A DNA stretch of 5,365 bases. Source: Bacillota bacterium (GTDB taxonomy: Bacteria > Bacillota_I > Bacilli_A > RFN20 > CAG-288). The notes under the pieces are model-generated. The model had not been told where the DNA came from and did no database searches. It saw only the letters and a program-made list of their open reading frames with translations. This document shows positions 1 to 5,365 of this stretch, piece after piece; positions within the stretch are counted from its first letter, which is position 1; the number at the start of each line of letters is the position of its first letter. The position numbers were made by a program, and so were the translations under genes. The stretch lies in assembly GCA_003497225.1 (NCBI GenBank), contig DNJQ01000023.1:1-5365 (forward strand), given 5' to 3'.

Positions 1-1085
1 GCATTAACTATGACAAGTAACAATCTTTTTTTAGCACGCTTAATCAATGACTTAAGATCAAAAACTAGCGCTAATAAGGCTACAAAGGATAAAATAATAG
101 CAGTGATAAAGATTGCTAGATCTATTTTATTATTAAAACTAAAGGTGTGAGTACTATTTGGAATGAATAAATAAGAGAAGGCTAAAGAAGATAATTGCGC
201 GGAAAGAAAGAAGTAACAGCTATTAGCACGAAGATAATATCGATGAGTTAATATTAAAACATTGCTTATTAAGATGAATAACATGGTAAAGGAAAATAAT
301 CCAAAATAAGTTACTTTCGCTAAACTTCCCTCCGTAGTTGCTCCTAAAAATACAGAAGATAGAGCAATGGCTAATGAACTTACATCAAAGACAATGAGCG
401 TTGATAATCCGCTAGTAATTCCAAGAGAAAAAACGTAGCGCGATATTTCATATCCATTTTTTAATATTTTTGTTGCCCCTGAAGAAACAAGTGCTTCTTC
501 ATTTTGATAACCATATAAACATCCAGCGCGATAAGGAATATTACACTTTTTAGCAATCTCCATATCGTAATTACTATCACCAAAAAATATTGCATCTTTT
601 GGATCTATTTTATAAGTTGTTAATATATAAAGTAAACTTTCTGGGTCAGGTTTAGGCTTAAAGCGCGAAGCAGAAGAAATAATAGCATCAAACTTAACAC
701 TAGGAAAGAAACTTTTCATCAGCTTATCAGCTAGTTCTTGGGGCTTATTAGTTAAAACAAAAAGGTGATAACCGAGATTATAAAAATTAGTTAGAGCAGA
801 TTTAATTCCTCTATATGCTTTAGTTTTATCTTTTACGTGAGCTTTATAGTATTCTAGATACTCGTTATAGATATCTTCAATAAATTTATCATCATCAGTA
901 TTAAAAGCACTTTTTAAAAGCTGTTTTGAACCGCGGCCGATGAAGTTTTTATATTCTTCTAGTTCATAAGGTTCTTTTCCGTGAGCGATTAAAGTGTGAT
1001 TTACTGCATTTGCTAAATCGCTAAGAGTATCAAGTAGGGTTCCATCAAGGTCAAAGATTAAAGTATCAACATTATGAACTCTCAT
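1..1085 (-). CDS. HAD-IA family phosphatase (phosphoglycolate phosphatase-like) fused to a C-terminal multi-pass membrane domain; partial, 3' end outside window
   Basis: The frame opens with ATG at 1085 and stays open for 361 codons to the window edge, so the C-terminus is missing. Residues 1-212 form a complete HAD hydrolase of subfamily IA. Motif I is DLDGT (12-16; nucleophile D12, acid/base D14). A small helical cap lies at about 20-90. Motif II is LTNKP (T112), motif III is KPKPDP (K143), and motif IV is GDSNYD (D170, D174). This resembles Gph-type phosphatases, which hydrolyse small phosphate esters and normally end near residue 215-225. Here the frame continues with about four hydrophobic segments (about 219-248, 259-280, 288-308, 321-343). 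The positive flanks HRYYLR (281-286) and KRAKKR (349-354) fit a cytosolic catalytic domain and cytosolic C-terminus. I do not recognise the membrane domain. The ATG overlaps the potD TGA by four bases, and GAGGT lies 9 nt upstream, which supports this start and translational coupling. No Trp occurs in the visible 361 residues. The HAD assignment is sure; the substrate is unknown. Confidence 0.9.
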   Translation of the reverse strand, partial: MRVHNVDTLIFDLDGTLLDTLSDLANAVNHTLIAHGKEPYELEEYKNFIGRGSKQLLKSAFNTDDDKFIEDIYNEYLEYYKAHVKDKTKAYRGIKSALTNFYNLGYHLFVLTNKPQELADKLMKSFFPSVKFDAIISSASRFKPKPDPESLLYILTTYKIDPKDAIFFGDSNYDMEIAKKCNIPYRAGCLYGYQNEEALVSSGATKILKNGYEISRYVFSLGITSGLSTLIVFDVSSLAIALSSVFLGATTEGSLAKVTYFGLFSFTMLFILISNVLILTHRYYLRANSCYFFLSAQLSSLAFSYLFIPNSTHTFSFNNKIDLAIFITAIILSFVALLALVFDLKSLIKRAKKRLLLVIVN

Positions 1086-2254
1086 GATATTTTTACCTCA
1101 ATCCAAGCTTCTTCTAAACTGGTTTTAAGTTTTTGATCGTAGCGATAAAATTTATCATTTTCATTAGCCTTAATTTGATAAGTTGAAGCGATAGGATAAA
1201 AAGACCCTTCGCCATCTTCATATTCGCTATTTTCGGAAGTAATCTCTTCATAAATAGTGTTTATTGGACTTGTGTAGCCGTTATAAAGAGAATTATCATA
1301 AGCTACATCGTGTTCTTGCATATAGTTAATAAAATCATATGCTAGTTCAGTGTGAGTTGAATTTTTTGCTAGAGAAATCGCATCAACATAAATATTAGTT
1401 CTAGTTTTCCCCCCATCTTTCATCGGTGGAATATAAAAACCAAAACGGTCATAATCTATTTCACCACTATCATCTTCAACAGAAGTCATAGAATAAATCG
1501 CATCACCAATATAGGTAAAACATATATCATATTTTAAGTTTGGCATATCATCCAAAATCTCTTCAGTTTTATAAGCGAGATTATTCCCAATTCTTTTTTT
1601 CTGTTCACTGAGCCAATCTTTAGCAATATTTATATCATCGCTACTTATATCGACGATATCTTTACCGTTAGCTATTAAAGCGACGGAAAAGATGTCGCGA
1701 GCTGAATCATACATTACAACTTTTCTTTTGCTACCGTCTTGATTAATAGGATTTCTTAAAGCTTCCCATCCATCCTTTTCTATTTCTTCATCACTTATTT
1801 TTGTTCGATCATATAAAATTCCAACTTCACCCCAGGTATAAGGAATTGCGTATTTAAGCATATCGAATCCTTCCTTACCTAAAGTAGGTTTCTTTAAAGT
1901 ATCTAAAGCAGATTTTAAAGATGGGACCAAAGATGTTTCAAGATTAAAATTAGGAATCTTTGAATAATCTAAGGGCTGAATCATGTCTTTTGAAACTAGT
2001 TCTTCAACGGCATAATCACTAGGAAAACAGATATCAAAATAAGTATTTTCAAGTTTTGCTAAAAGGTTTTCATTGGAATCAAAAGTGAGGTAATTAACTT
2101 TTACTCCACGCTCTTTTTCAAATTGTCTTAATCTATCCATGTCCATATACTCGCCCCAGTTAAAGACAACAAGGTCATATGATCCGCAAGAAGTTGTACT
2201 AGGAAGAAGAGAAAAGACTAGTGAAGATAAAAATAGAAGTTTATTTTTTTTCAT
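1082..2254 (-). CDS. potD: Spermidine/putrescine ABC transporter substrate-binding lipoprotein PotD
   Basis: This 390-residue extracytoplasmic binding protein delivers polyamine to the PotBC channel. Residues 1-22 are a lipoprotein signal (KKNK, a hydrophobic core, then TTSC). C23 is the probable lipidation site; the lipobox is slightly atypical, with Thr at -3. The mature part follows the PotD fold: FNWGEY (31-36), SNENLLAKL (60-68), FPSDY (77-81), IPYTWGEVGILYD (137-149), YDSARD (182-187), TYIGDA (247-252), YVDAISLAKN (289-298) and NGYTSPIN (325-332). Compared with E. coli PotD from memory, W33, Y36 and D291 match ligand-contact positions. Two contact Trp residues appear as Y248 and Y289, and a contact Asp as S184, so the preferred polyamine is less certain than the family. 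The protein is about 40 residues longer than the E. coli form, partly from acidic or polar loops (about 256-270, 339-350). The start overlaps potC by 14 nt and follows GGAGG at 7 nt. TGA is the stop codon and Trp is TGG, so the code is standard. Confidence 0.93.
   Translation of the reverse strand: MKKNKLLFLSSLVFSLLPSTTSCGSYDLVVFNWGEYMDMDRLRQFEKERGVKVNYLTFDSNENLLAKLENTYFDICFPSDYAVEELVSKDMIQPLDYSKIPNFNLETSLVPSLKSALDTLKKPTLGKEGFDMLKYAIPYTWGEVGILYDRTKISDEEIEKDGWEALRNPINQDGSKRKVVMYDSARDIFSVALIANGKDIVDISSDDINIAKDWLSEQKKRIGNNLAYKTEEILDDMPNLKYDICFTYIGDAIYSMTSVEDDSGEIDYDRFGFYIPPMKDGGKTRTNIYVDAISLAKNSTHTELAYDFINYMQEHDVAYDNSLYNGYTSPINTIYEEITSENSEYEDGEGSFYPIASTYQIKANENDKFYRYDQKLKTSLEEAWIEVKIS
1095..1099 (-). 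promoter_or_regulatory. Ribosome binding site of the HAD-membrane gene
   Basis: GAGGT on the minus strand lies inside the last codons of potD, 9 nt before the ATG at 1085. It supports initiation at the ATGA overlap with the potD stop codon rather than at a later Met. Confidence 0.6.
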
Positions 2255-3077
2255 GTGTTTTCCTCCGTTTCATACTTTCGCCTTTGCTTTTCATACTTAG
2301 TAATGTTGATAAAAATACTAAGACCATTAAGACCAAGAAGATTATAGTCATTAAAGCGTTAACTGTCGGTTTAGCTTTTTTAAAGGAGGCGTAGATATAA
2401 GTTGAAATATTCATCGTATTTCCACCGACGAAATAAGAGATGATGAAGTCATCAAAACTCATTGTAAAGGCCATAATAGCCCCGGAAAGAATGGATGGAA
2501 GAAGTTCAGGGATAATGACTTTAAAGACCGCTGAACGGCTTGTAGCCCCTAAATCCATCGCGGCTTCGATGAGATTTTTATCCATGGAAGCCATTTTAGG
2601 ATAAACAGAAATTATTACATATGGAGTACAGAAAGCGATATGAGCTAGTAGCATCGTTTGAAAGCCTGATTTCATTGAGAATCCGGCGAATAAAACCGAT
2701 AGAGCTACAGCTGTAACAATATCAGGAGTGATTAAAGGTAAGTTATTAATACTTAAGATTAAGTTTGTTGCACGTTTTCTTTTATAAGTTGCAATACCTA
2801 TGGCACCAAATGTTCCGATAACGGTTGAAATAGCGGTAGCTAAAAGAGCGACAATAACAGTAGTTTGAACTGCTTCCATGATGATTCGATCTTTAAATAG
2901 TTCTTCATACCAGTGGAAAGAGAAATTGGTCCAACGGACTAGTGATGTCCCTTCATTAAAAGAGAAGATGATGATAATGATGATTGGAAGATAGAAAAAT
3001 AACATGATTAAAGGGATGTAGAAGTAGTAGAAGATTGAGAACTTGCGCTTATGATGATAACGTCTATTGCTTTTCAT
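2241..3077 (-). CDS. potC: Spermidine/putrescine ABC transporter permease PotC
   Basis: This 278-residue inner-membrane permease pairs with PotB to form the polyamine channel. About six hydrophobic segments are visible (roughly 16-40, 68-97, 104-131, 142-160, 190-215, 238-261). The EAA loop that docks on PotA is EAAMDLGA (171-178), followed by the family-typical MSFDDFIISYFVGG (206-219). The N-terminus (KSNRRYHHKRK) and C-terminus (KSKGESMKRRKTHEKK) are strongly basic, as expected for cytosolic ends. The frame also extends to a GTG at 3098, seven codons upstream. That GTG immediately precedes the AGGAGG motif, which would then encode residues 2-3, so I take the ATG at 3077 as the start, with AGGAGG 12 nt upstream. 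Length matches the family, where E. coli PotC is about 264 residues. The gene overlaps the potB end by 14 nt and the potD start by 14 nt. Confidence 0.93.
   Translation of the reverse strand: MKSNRRYHHKRKFSIFYYFYIPLIMLFFYLPIIIIIIFSFNEGTSLVRWTNFSFHWYEELFKDRIIMEAVQTTVIVALLATAISTVIGTFGAIGIATYKRKRATNLILSINNLPLITPDIVTAVALSVLFAGFSMKSGFQTMLLAHIAFCTPYVIISVYPKMASMDKNLIEAAMDLGATSRSAVFKVIIPELLPSILSGAIMAFTMSFDDFIISYFVGGNTMNISTYIYASFKKAKPTVNALMTIIFLVLMVLVFLSTLLSMKSKGESMKRRKTHEKK
2262..2266 (-). promoter_or_regulatory. Ribosome binding site of potD
   Basis: GGAGG on the minus strand lies within the end of potC, 7 nt before the potD ATG at 2254. It is a strong, well-spaced Shine-Dalgarno sequence. This suits the high demand for the binding protein relative to the permeases. 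Confidence 0.8.
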
Positions 3078-4017
3078 AACTAGCTCTATCCTCCTCACTA
3101 CCGACGACGATCGTCGATTTCTTCTTCGGATTTTTATCCGTCACATTCGTTCGGTCTAAACGATTGACGATAAATGATGTTACGATAATTACTATGGTTA
3201 AAATAACAGCGATTGCACTTCCAGCATAACGATTATCAGCATTAATAAAATAACTTTCAATCATTTGACCGATAAAAGTGTATTTAGGATTTCCATCCGA
3301 CATGTATTTTGGAATAACTAAGGTTGTGGCGGCAGGAAGAAATACCATGGTAAATCCCGATATTACTCCAGGAATAGAAAGTGGGAAAGTCACTTTGCAG
3401 AATGTTTTAAAACTACTTGCACCTAAATCTTTACTAGCTTCTTTTAAATTGTTTTCTATTTTTAAAAGTTGAGTATAGATAGGTAAAATCATAAAGGGAA
3501 GATAAATATAAACCATGACCAATATAACGGCTAAATCTGTTCCAAGCAAAGTAGTTTTTCCATACCCTAAAGCGTGAAGAGCTGTAGAAATTATTCCCCC
3601 TTCATCAAGAAGCTGCTTCCAAGCTACAACACGAAGCAAAAGATTGGTCCACATCGGTAAAGTTATAAACATATTGACGATATTTCTAACTTTAGGTGAG
3701 CATTTAGCCATAAAGTAAGCGAATGGATAAGCTAAGATTATACATAAAATTGTACAAATTAATGCGTAATAAAGTGAAAGACCTAATACTTTATAAAAAT
3801 CTGGGTTAGATAAAAAACGCGAAAAATTTTCAATCGTTAAATAAATCTTATTGTTTCTTACATTTATAAAGGAATAAAACAAAATGAATAAGAAGGGAAG
3901 AATAACAAGGAACAAGAGAATAAAAATTAAAGGTATAGATAAGGATGAGAAAAAGGAAAACTTCATTTTAAAACGAAGTTTAGTGCTCTTATAGGCATTA
4001 ACATTAGAGAATGCCAT
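3064..4017 (-). CDS. potB: Spermidine/putrescine ABC transporter permease PotB
   Basis: This is a 317-residue membrane permease, partner of PotC. From the chosen start (MAFSNV), about six membrane segments are visible (roughly 26-52, 78-105, 112-133, 160-182, 213-236, 264-285). The EAA loop for PotA contact is EASKDLGASSF (193-203), and PMWTNLLLRVVAW (121-133) is typical of PotB. The frame is open upstream to an ATG at 4128, but that would add 37 residues overlapping the PotA C-terminal domain by 110 nt. The ATG at 4017 gives a family-like length, starts 1 nt after the potA TAA, and has GGAG 10 nt upstream. A later Met (residue 18, MKFSFF) lacks a ribosome binding site. The basic and acidic C-terminal tail (about 286-317, NPKKK then GSEEDR) is longer than a minimal permease needs. 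It overlaps the potC start by 14 nt and carries the potC ribosome binding site. Confidence 0.92.
   Translation of the reverse strand: MAFSNVNAYKSTKLRFKMKFSFFSSLSIPLIFILLFLVILPFLFILFYSFINVRNNKIYLTIENFSRFLSNPDFYKVLGLSLYYALICTILCIILAYPFAYFMAKCSPKVRNIVNMFITLPMWTNLLLRVVAWKQLLDEGGIISTALHALGYGKTTLLGTDLAVILVMVYIYLPFMILPIYTQLLKIENNLKEASKDLGASSFKTFCKVTFPLSIPGVISGFTMVFLPAATTLVIPKYMSDGNPKYTFIGQMIESYFINADNRYAGSAIAVILTIVIIVTSFIVNRLDRTNVTDKNPKKKSTIVVGSEEDRASYEKQ
3090..3095 (-). promoter_or_regulatory. Ribosome binding site of potC (decides the start codon)
   Basis: The minus strand reads AGGAGG within GAGGAGGAT, inside the last codons of potB and 12 nt before the ATG at 3077. The upstream GTG at 3098 directly abuts this motif and cannot use it. 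This favours the ATG even though the spacing is a little long. Confidence 0.7.
3105..3140 (-). repeat. Two adjacent short inverted repeats in the potB 3' end, upstream of the potC ribosome binding site
   Basis: CGACGATCGTCG (3105-3116) is a perfect 12-bp palindrome. CGGAT (3127-3131) and ATCCG (3136-3140) form a 5-bp stem around a four-base loop. Both lie in the PotB cytosolic tail coding region, 10-50 nt upstream of the potC Shine-Dalgarno, and are GC-rich for this DNA. Neither is followed by a T-run on the minus strand, so they do not make a terminator. They could fold in the mRNA near the potC initiation region or be chance. Confidence 0.35.
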
Positions 4018-4018
4018 T

Positions 4019-5248
4019 TTACATTTGCTCCATAACGTGGATATCTTCGTTTTCAAAAGATATACCAACGCGGCTGTGGGGTGGAATATAATCCGTTGTA
4101 TGAATTGTAATAAGTCTTTCAGTATCATCTAAAATAACATCAACTTCGTAAAAAACTCCCTTAAAGAAGATGTTATCAACAACACCTAATAGCTTACCTT
4201 TTTCAGGATCGACGATATCTAAATCTTCTGGCCTTAAAAGTAAGTCAACATTAGTTCCTGGTTCAATAAGTGTTTCATCACAAGAGAACAGATGATCATC
4301 TAAATAAACATGATGACTATCAACTACTTTGCCGGGGAAGAGATTTGAATCTCCAATAAAGTTAGCGACGTAACGATTGATAGGATCGTTATATATTTCA
4401 TCAGCTGTCCCGATTTGTTCAATCTCACCATTTTTCATAACGATAATCTTATCAGCCATGGTTAAGGCTTCTTCTTGATCGTGAGTAACAAAGATAAAGG
4501 TAATTCCCGTATCTCTTTGAAGTTCTTTAAGTTCGTACTGCATTTCTTTTCTAAGCTTTAAATCAAGAGCACTTAAAGATTCATCAAGAAGAAGAACTTT
4601 AGGACGATTAACGATAGCACGAGCTATCGCAACTCTTTGTCTTTGACCACCAGAAAGATGAGCAACATTACGATATTCATATCCTTCAAGGTTAACTAGT
4701 TTAATAACTGATTGAACTCTTTCTTCAATTTCTTTCTTTGATATCTTTTTTACTAAACGACGAAAAGGGAAGAAAAATCTATCTAGTAAATCAAAAAAAT
4801 TACGATGCTTTTTTACCTTTGGTATTCCGCCGTGGTTCTTTCTTGTTGTAAAGAAGAAGAAACCGTTATAGTAAGAGTCAAGAGGACTTCTTTTTTTAAC
4901 TTTTTCTCTTTTTACATACGAGACTTTTTTAAGTTTTAAACCAAATGCGATATTGTCATAAACATCTAAATGAGGAAATAATGCGTAGTTTTGGAAAACT
5001 GTATTAGTTTCGCGCTTATATGGTGGAAGAGAAGTGACATCTACTCCATCAAATATTACCTTTCCTTCACTCGGAGCTTCAAATCCTCCGATGATTCTTA
5101 GTGTTGTTGTCTTTCCACATCCTGATGGACCGAGAAGACAGACAAATTCGTTTTGGTTAATGCATAGATCGATACTATGTAAAACTTGTGTAGCGCCGAA
5201 ACTTTTACTGACGCCGTGAAGTTCAATAAGTGGTGAGTTTTTACCCAT
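4019..5248 (-). CDS. potA: Spermidine/putrescine ABC transporter ATP-binding protein PotA, with a basic Phe-rich insertion
   Basis: This 409-residue cytosolic ATPase dimerises under PotBC to drive polyamine import. All nucleotide-binding motifs are intact: Walker A GPSGCGKT (40-47), Q-loop Q86 in VFQNYALFP, signature LSGGQ (198-202), Walker B VLLLDE (218-223), D-loop SALD (226-229) and H-loop H256. A C-terminal TOBE-type regulatory domain follows (about 300-409), with LLRPEDLDIV (336-345) and the typical ending EDIHVM. E. coli PotA has about 14 residues between AFGL and the RV that opens the helical subdomain; here there are 74, an insertion of about 60 at roughly 109-169. It holds 17 Lys/Arg, 4 Asp/Glu and 10 Phe, including runs of four and three. 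The frame is intact on both sides, so it is a real insertion and not a frameshift. The ATG is preceded by a near-perfect Shine-Dalgarno at 7 nt. It is the first gene of the operon, 1 nt from potB. Confidence 0.95.
   Translation of the reverse strand: MGKNSPLIELHGVSKSFGATQVLHSIDLCINQNEFVCLLGPSGCGKTTTLRIIGGFEAPSEGKVIFDGVDVTSLPPYKRETNTVFQNYALFPHLDVYDNIAFGLKLKKVSYVKREKVKKRSPLDSYYNGFFFFTTRKNHGGIPKVKKHRNFFDLLDRFFFPFRRLVKKISKKEIEERVQSVIKLVNLEGYEYRNVAHLSGGQRQRVAIARAIVNRPKVLLLDESLSALDLKLRKEMQYELKELQRDTGITFIFVTHDQEEALTMADKIIVMKNGEIEQIGTADEIYNDPINRYVANFIGDSNLFPGKVVDSHHVYLDDHLFSCDETLIEPGTNVDLLLRPEDLDIVDPEKGKLLGVVDNIFFKGVFYEVDVILDDTERLITIHTTDYIPPHSRVGISFENEDIHVMEQM
4028..4031 (-). promoter_or_regulatory. 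Probable ribosome binding site of potB
   Basis: The minus strand reads GGAG within the last potA codons, 10 nt before the ATG at 4017. It is weaker than the sites of potA and potD. With only one base between the potA stop and the potB start, reinitiation by ribosomes finishing potA probably contributes. Confidence 0.5.
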
Positions 5249-5255
5249 TTAGTGG

Positions 5256-5264
5256 ACCCCCTTT
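5256..5264 (-). promoter_or_regulatory. Ribosome binding site of potA
   Basis: The minus strand reads AAAGGGGGT, 7 nt before the ATG at 5248. It differs from the ideal AAAGGAGGT at one base, where a G-U pair with the 16S tail is still possible. It fixes the potA start. Confidence 0.85.
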
Positions 5265-5278
5265 ATAATAATAAAATA

Positions 5279-5307
5279 ATAATAGTTTAATACAACTTAA
5301 AATGCAA
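5279..5307 (-). promoter_or_regulatory. Putative sigma-A promoter of the pot operon
   Basis: On the minus strand, TTGCAT (5302-5307, -35; 3 of 6 match to TTGACA) and TATTAT (5279-5284, -10; 5 of 6 match to TATAAT) are separated by exactly 17 nt. Transcription would start near 5272, leaving a leader of about 25 nt before potA, too short for a riboswitch. The surrounding DNA is extremely AT-rich, so chance matches are likely. Position and spacing are the main support. Confidence 0.5.
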
Positions 5308-5343
5308 TAAAAATTTAAAATAATTTTGAAGTTAGTTATAAAT

Positions 5344-5365
5344 TTAGTCTCCTCTAATGGCTACG
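5344..5365 (-). CDS. Possible last codons of an upstream minus-strand gene (partial)
   Basis: At the right edge the minus strand reads six sense codons (VAIRGD) and then TAA at 5346-5344. The base composition is less AT-rich than the 5265-5343 spacer. This fits the end of a preceding gene on the same strand, but seven codons are far too few to establish coding, and no product can be suggested. If real, the spacer to potA is about 95 nt and contains no evident terminator, so some readthrough into the pot operon would be possible. Confidence 0.2.

Noticed and set aside
1082..2254. Mycoplasma-type code (UGA = Trp)
   Set aside because: PotD Trp (for example W33) is encoded by TGG, and potD ends in TGA exactly where the next gene begins, so TGA is a stop codon here.
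3278..3472. Open frame of 64 codons on the plus strand inside potB
   Set aside because: It lies wholly antisense to the well-conserved PotB EAA loop and membrane segments, has no convincing ribosome binding site and resembles no known protein. It is a shadow frame.
4018..4128. N-terminal extension of PotB of 37 residues
   Set aside because: It would overlap the conserved PotA TOBE domain by 110 nt and make PotB longer than usual. The ATG at 4017, right after the potA stop and with GGAG upstream, is a better start.
4742..4924. PotA insertion as an intein, mobile element or frameshift artefact
   Set aside because: It is only about 60 residues, has no splicing motifs, target duplications or terminal repeats, and both flanks stay in the same frame with intact ABC motifs.
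5034..5219. Open frame of 61 codons on the plus strand inside potA
   Set aside because: It is antisense to the PotA Walker A and Q-loop region, and its composition is explained by the conserved ATPase codons. No independent support.
5310..5327. AT-only inverted repeat (AAAATT/AATTTT) upstream of the pot promoter
   Set aside because: A six-base A/T stem is expected by chance in such AT-rich spacer and has no GC pairs, so it is not a credible terminator or operator.
5357..5365. ATGGCTACG on the plus strand at the right edge as a possible start of a divergent gene
   Set aside because: The bases before it (TCTCCTCTA) are pyrimidine-rich with no Shine-Dalgarno, and only three codons are visible.
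5358..5365. CGTAGCCA on the minus strand as a possible tRNA 3' end
   Set aside because: Only eight bases are available, with no T-arm or acceptor partner in the window, so a tRNA cannot be supported.

Overview
The window is AT-rich bacterial DNA in which every recognisable gene lies on the minus strand and is read from right to left. It holds one compact operon: potA - potB - potC - potD - HAD-family phosphatase. The standard genetic code is in use: TGG encodes Trp in PotD, and TGA is the potD stop codon. Low GC, a Gram-positive-style lipoprotein PotD, strong GGAGG-type ribosome binding sites and heavily overlapping genes suggest a low-GC Bacillota or a close relative (uncultured Bacilli, Erysipelotrichales-like or Acholeplasma-like). 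It is not a UGA=Trp mycoplasma. The exact lineage cannot be read from this sequence.

Layout from the operon start (right) to its end (left). At 5365-5249 there is a short AT-rich leader with a plausible sigma-A promoter (5279-5307) and a near-perfect Shine-Dalgarno sequence; the outermost bases may be the tail of an upstream gene. PotA (5248-4019) is the ATPase and carries an unusual basic, Phe-rich insertion of about 60 residues. PotB (4017-3064) and PotC (3077-2241) are the two membrane permeases. PotD (2254-1082) is the substrate-binding lipoprotein. From 1085 to the left edge runs a HAD-IA phosphatase fused in frame to a membrane domain; it has no stop codon before the window ends.

Adjacent genes are separated by 1 nt (A/B) or overlap by 14 nt (B/C), 14 nt (C/D) and 4 nt (D/HAD). 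They are therefore very probably one translationally coupled transcript. PotD captures a polyamine (spermidine or putrescine) outside the membrane, PotB and PotC form the channel, and two PotA subunits power import. Cotranscription suggests, without proving, that the membrane-anchored phosphatase is functionally linked to the transporter.

The transporter itself is ordinary. The two parts that stand out are the C-terminal four-helix membrane domain on the phosphatase and the insertion in PotA. There is no sign of a mobile element, CRISPR array, RNA gene or phage. No gene-free stretch exceeds about 120 bases.
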